From Lachnospiraceae bacterium (GTDB taxonomy: Bacteria > Bacillota > Clostridia > Lachnospirales > Lachnospiraceae), in contig JAAWLS010000111.1 of the NCBI GenBank assembly GCA_022798035.1, positions 1-7,461 of the forward strand: a stretch of 7,461 bases of DNA, given 5' to 3'. Below the pieces are notes generated by a model. That model worked only from the letters and a program-made list of their open reading frames with translations. It was not told the DNA's origin and did not search any database. Below are positions 5,880 through 7,461 of this stretch, piece by piece (position 1 is the stretch's first letter; every line of letters begins with the position of its first letter). Both the position numbers and the translations under genes were made by a program.

Positions 5880-7461
5880 CTGTCACGTTCCTCCTTTAAC
5901 ACAAACTTCTCCACCTGAGATTGAAGAGCCTCTGCCTCTTTTGCCAACAGTCCGCTGGATTGTTCTGTCCCACCGGCATTCTGCAGGTTCCGGTCCGCAA
6001 TAGAAGAAATATTCTCAATGCGCTCCTCCATAATTGTCAAAGCACTTTCCTGTCCTTCTACCGCTGTTACCAACGCATCAGAAATCGCGCTAATCTGTTC
6101 AGAAACAGAAGAAATAGCCTGAAGAGAACCAGCCGTATCAGCAGTCAATTCTACACCAGTCTGAATGATGGCTCTGGTGCTGCTTACCATCTCCGTAGCA
6201 CTCTGGGCTGCTTTCGCACTTCTGACAGCCAGTTGTCTGACCTCATCGGCAACTACCGCAAACCCTTCGCCGGCGCTTCCAGCCCGGGCCGCCTCAACAG
6301 AAGCATTAAGGGACAATATATTCGTCTGGAAAGCAATATCCTCAATGGATTTGGCAATCTTAGTGATTTCCTGGGCATTGATGCTGATATCATTCATCGC
6401 GTTGGAAAGAGCAGCCATCCGGGTATTTGCTTCCTGAACACACTTGGCAATCTCCTCTGTCTTAACACGAGTCTGCCCACTGCTCTCCGTGACACTGGAC
6501 AACCGTTCCTTCACATGGGACACTTCACCAACCAGTTCTTCCGCAGATTGATTCTGCTCCACAGAAGCCTGATACAGTTGGCCGGACTGTCCATTCATCT
6601 CTTCAGACATATCTGCCAGCCGGCCAGCCGCCGCACGGAAGCCCAGAATCGTTTCATTCATAGATTGAATAATCGTACTCAGACTTGCCCGAATTAAGGC
6701 AAAATCCCCCATATAGTCCACCTGAGGCTCCACACTCAGGTTCCCATCTGCAATCTGAGTCAGCACTTGCTGAATGTCTGATATGTAACGATTCACGCTC
6801 TCCACTGTGGTATCCAAAGTCTGAGTCAGCACTTCCAGTTCATCTTTGGAATGAACGGAAGCCACCTCTGTATGCAAATCACCGTCTGAGAGAGCTACCA
6901 TTCGTTTTGTTACACCTTTTACCGGACGGGATATGGAACTTGCCAAACGTAGAACTAATAAAATGGAAACAAGCAGAACCGCCAGAGTAGCCAATATCGC
7001 CGCCATCATTGCCGCACTAATTAAATGATTATAATCTGCCTTTGGAACCTGAATTACCAGAGACCACTGCGTGCCTCGAACAGGGGAAAAGGCTACCAGT
7101 ATTTCTTCATCATTGTGAGAAAATTCTGTGGCTCCCGTCTCACCTGAATTTACATTGCTGAGAGCCTTCTCATTCTCTCCGTTAAGCTGAGCCAATGTGT
7201 TCCCCACCAAAGACTGTTCCGGATGTCCCACAACAATACCTTCCCTGTTCACCATATAAGCTATCCCATTCTTTCCCAGGTTGATACCGCTCAACACATC
7301 ATTGAGCGTATCATATTTGTAGACACCCACCACGTACAAAGCAGTTTCTCCATTTTCTTTTACCGGCATCCCCATGGTAATGCCAAGCTTCTCCTGAAAA
7401 ATAGTGGAAGAATCAATCGTCAAATTATCTGATTCCTGAAGCAGCGAAAAAAAGCCGCCGT
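5876..7461 (-). CDS. Methyl-accepting chemotaxis protein with Cache sensor (5' end outside the window)
   Basis: A transmembrane chemoreceptor that signals to CheA/CheW. The frame is open to the window edge, giving 527 visible residues; numbering is from the first complete codon at 7459. The TTG at 7421-7423 is not a start. Residues 1 to about 145 are the membrane-proximal part of an extracytoplasmic Cache domain ([19 protein letters not shown] near 62-80, then [16 protein letters not shown]). One membrane helix lies at about 147-173, then a HAMP domain ([14 protein letters not shown]) and a second HAMP-like segment ([20 protein letters not shown]). The signalling domain has the conserved hairpin tip ([20 protein letters not shown] and [20 protein letters not shown], about 372-417). 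No C-terminal CheR/CheB-tethering pentapeptide is seen; it ends FVLKEERDR. The first membrane helix and the distal Cache half must lie upstream, so the ligand cannot be guessed. Its TGA overlaps the start of the FMN-binding lipoprotein gene. Confidence 0.93.
   Translation of the reverse strand, partial: GGFFSLLQESDNLTIDSSTIFQEKLGITMGMPVKENGETALYVVGVYKYDTLNDVLSGINLGKNGIAYMVNREGIVVGHPEQSLVGNTLAQLNGENEKALSNVNSGETGATEFSHNDEEILVAFSPVRGTQWSLVIQVPKADYNHLISAAMMAAILATLAVLLVSILLVLRLASSISRPVKGVTKRMVALSDGDLHTEVASVHSKDELEVLTQTLDTTVESVNRYISDIQQVLTQIADGNLSVEPQVDYMGDFALIRASLSTIIQSMNETILGFRAAAGRLADMSEEMNGQSGQLYQASVEQNQSAEELVGEVSHVKERLSSVTESSGQTRVKTEEIAKCVQEANTRMAALSNAMNDISINAQEITKIAKSIEDIAFQTNILSLNASVEAARAGSAGEGFAVVADEVRQLAVRSAKAAQSATEMVSSTRAIIQTGVELTADTAGSLQAISSVSEQISAISDALVTAVEGQESALTIMEERIENISSIADRNLQNAGGTEQSSGLLAKEAEALQSQVEKFVLKEERDR
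5890..5897 (-). promoter_or_regulatory. Ribosome binding site of the lipoprotein gene, inside the chemoreceptor gene
   Basis: AAAGGAGG within the last codons of the chemoreceptor gene lies 10 bases before the overlapping ATGA. It supports the ATG at 5877-5879 and coupled translation of the pair. Confidence 0.75.

Noticed and set aside
5921..6990. Several plus-strand open frames opposite the chemoreceptor
   Set aside because: All are antisense to conserved chemoreceptor signalling sequence, with no family resemblance.

Overview
The window looks like a chromosomal segment from a low-to-moderate GC Clostridia, most probably a gut Lachnospiraceae-type bacterium. This is inferred from the strong AGGAGG-type ribosome binding sites, the Big_2-rich secreted protein, the YozG-like HTH protein and the FMN-binding lipoprotein. 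No rRNA, tRNA, CRISPR array or intact transposase is visible. All genes except the small HTH regulator lie on the minus strand.

Left third (1 to about 2000). This part is clearly more AT-rich than the rest and consists of decayed accessory genes. Positions 222-812 hold a broken DUF1016/YhcG-type PDDEXK nuclease. Positions 905-1595 hold a broken DUF4062 protein. Each keeps its N- and C-terminal parts, has lost its middle by an in-frame internal deletion, and then carries at least one single-base contraction in an A/T homopolymer. An 11-bp inverted repeat (38-48/158-168) lies at the far left. The gap 1596-2024 holds AT-rich sequence, a GC-richer fossil patch, an AT-rich imperfect inverted repeat and the terminator of the next gene. 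This looks like the remains of a defence or restriction-associated island.

Middle (about 1950-5400). A large secreted, multi-domain Ig-like protein (about 976 aa) runs from 4955 to 2025 and ends in a rho-independent hairpin. It has a signal peptide, three Lys-rich Big_2 modules, putative Ig modules, a carboxypeptidase-regulatory-like module, a PPC-like beta module and an acidic tail with seven 8-residue repeats, but no recognisable cell-wall anchor. Its promoter (TTGATA-17-TATAAT) is well formed, and a perfect 6-bp-arm palindrome sits at the predicted start of transcription. A 74-aa XRE/HTH_26 regulator is divergently transcribed from the same intergenic region, so it is a candidate controller of the surface gene. 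A 98-bp, almost fully self-complementary element (5304-5401) follows the regulator and probably acts as a bidirectional terminator. It may be a dispersed MITE-like repeat.

Right third (5436-7461). A methyl-accepting chemotaxis protein (N-terminus outside the window) has a Cache ectodomain, a membrane helix, HAMP segments and a signalling hairpin. It overlaps by ATGA with a 147-aa FMN-binding lipoprotein. The two are probably translationally coupled, which suggests a sensory or redox unit at the cell surface.
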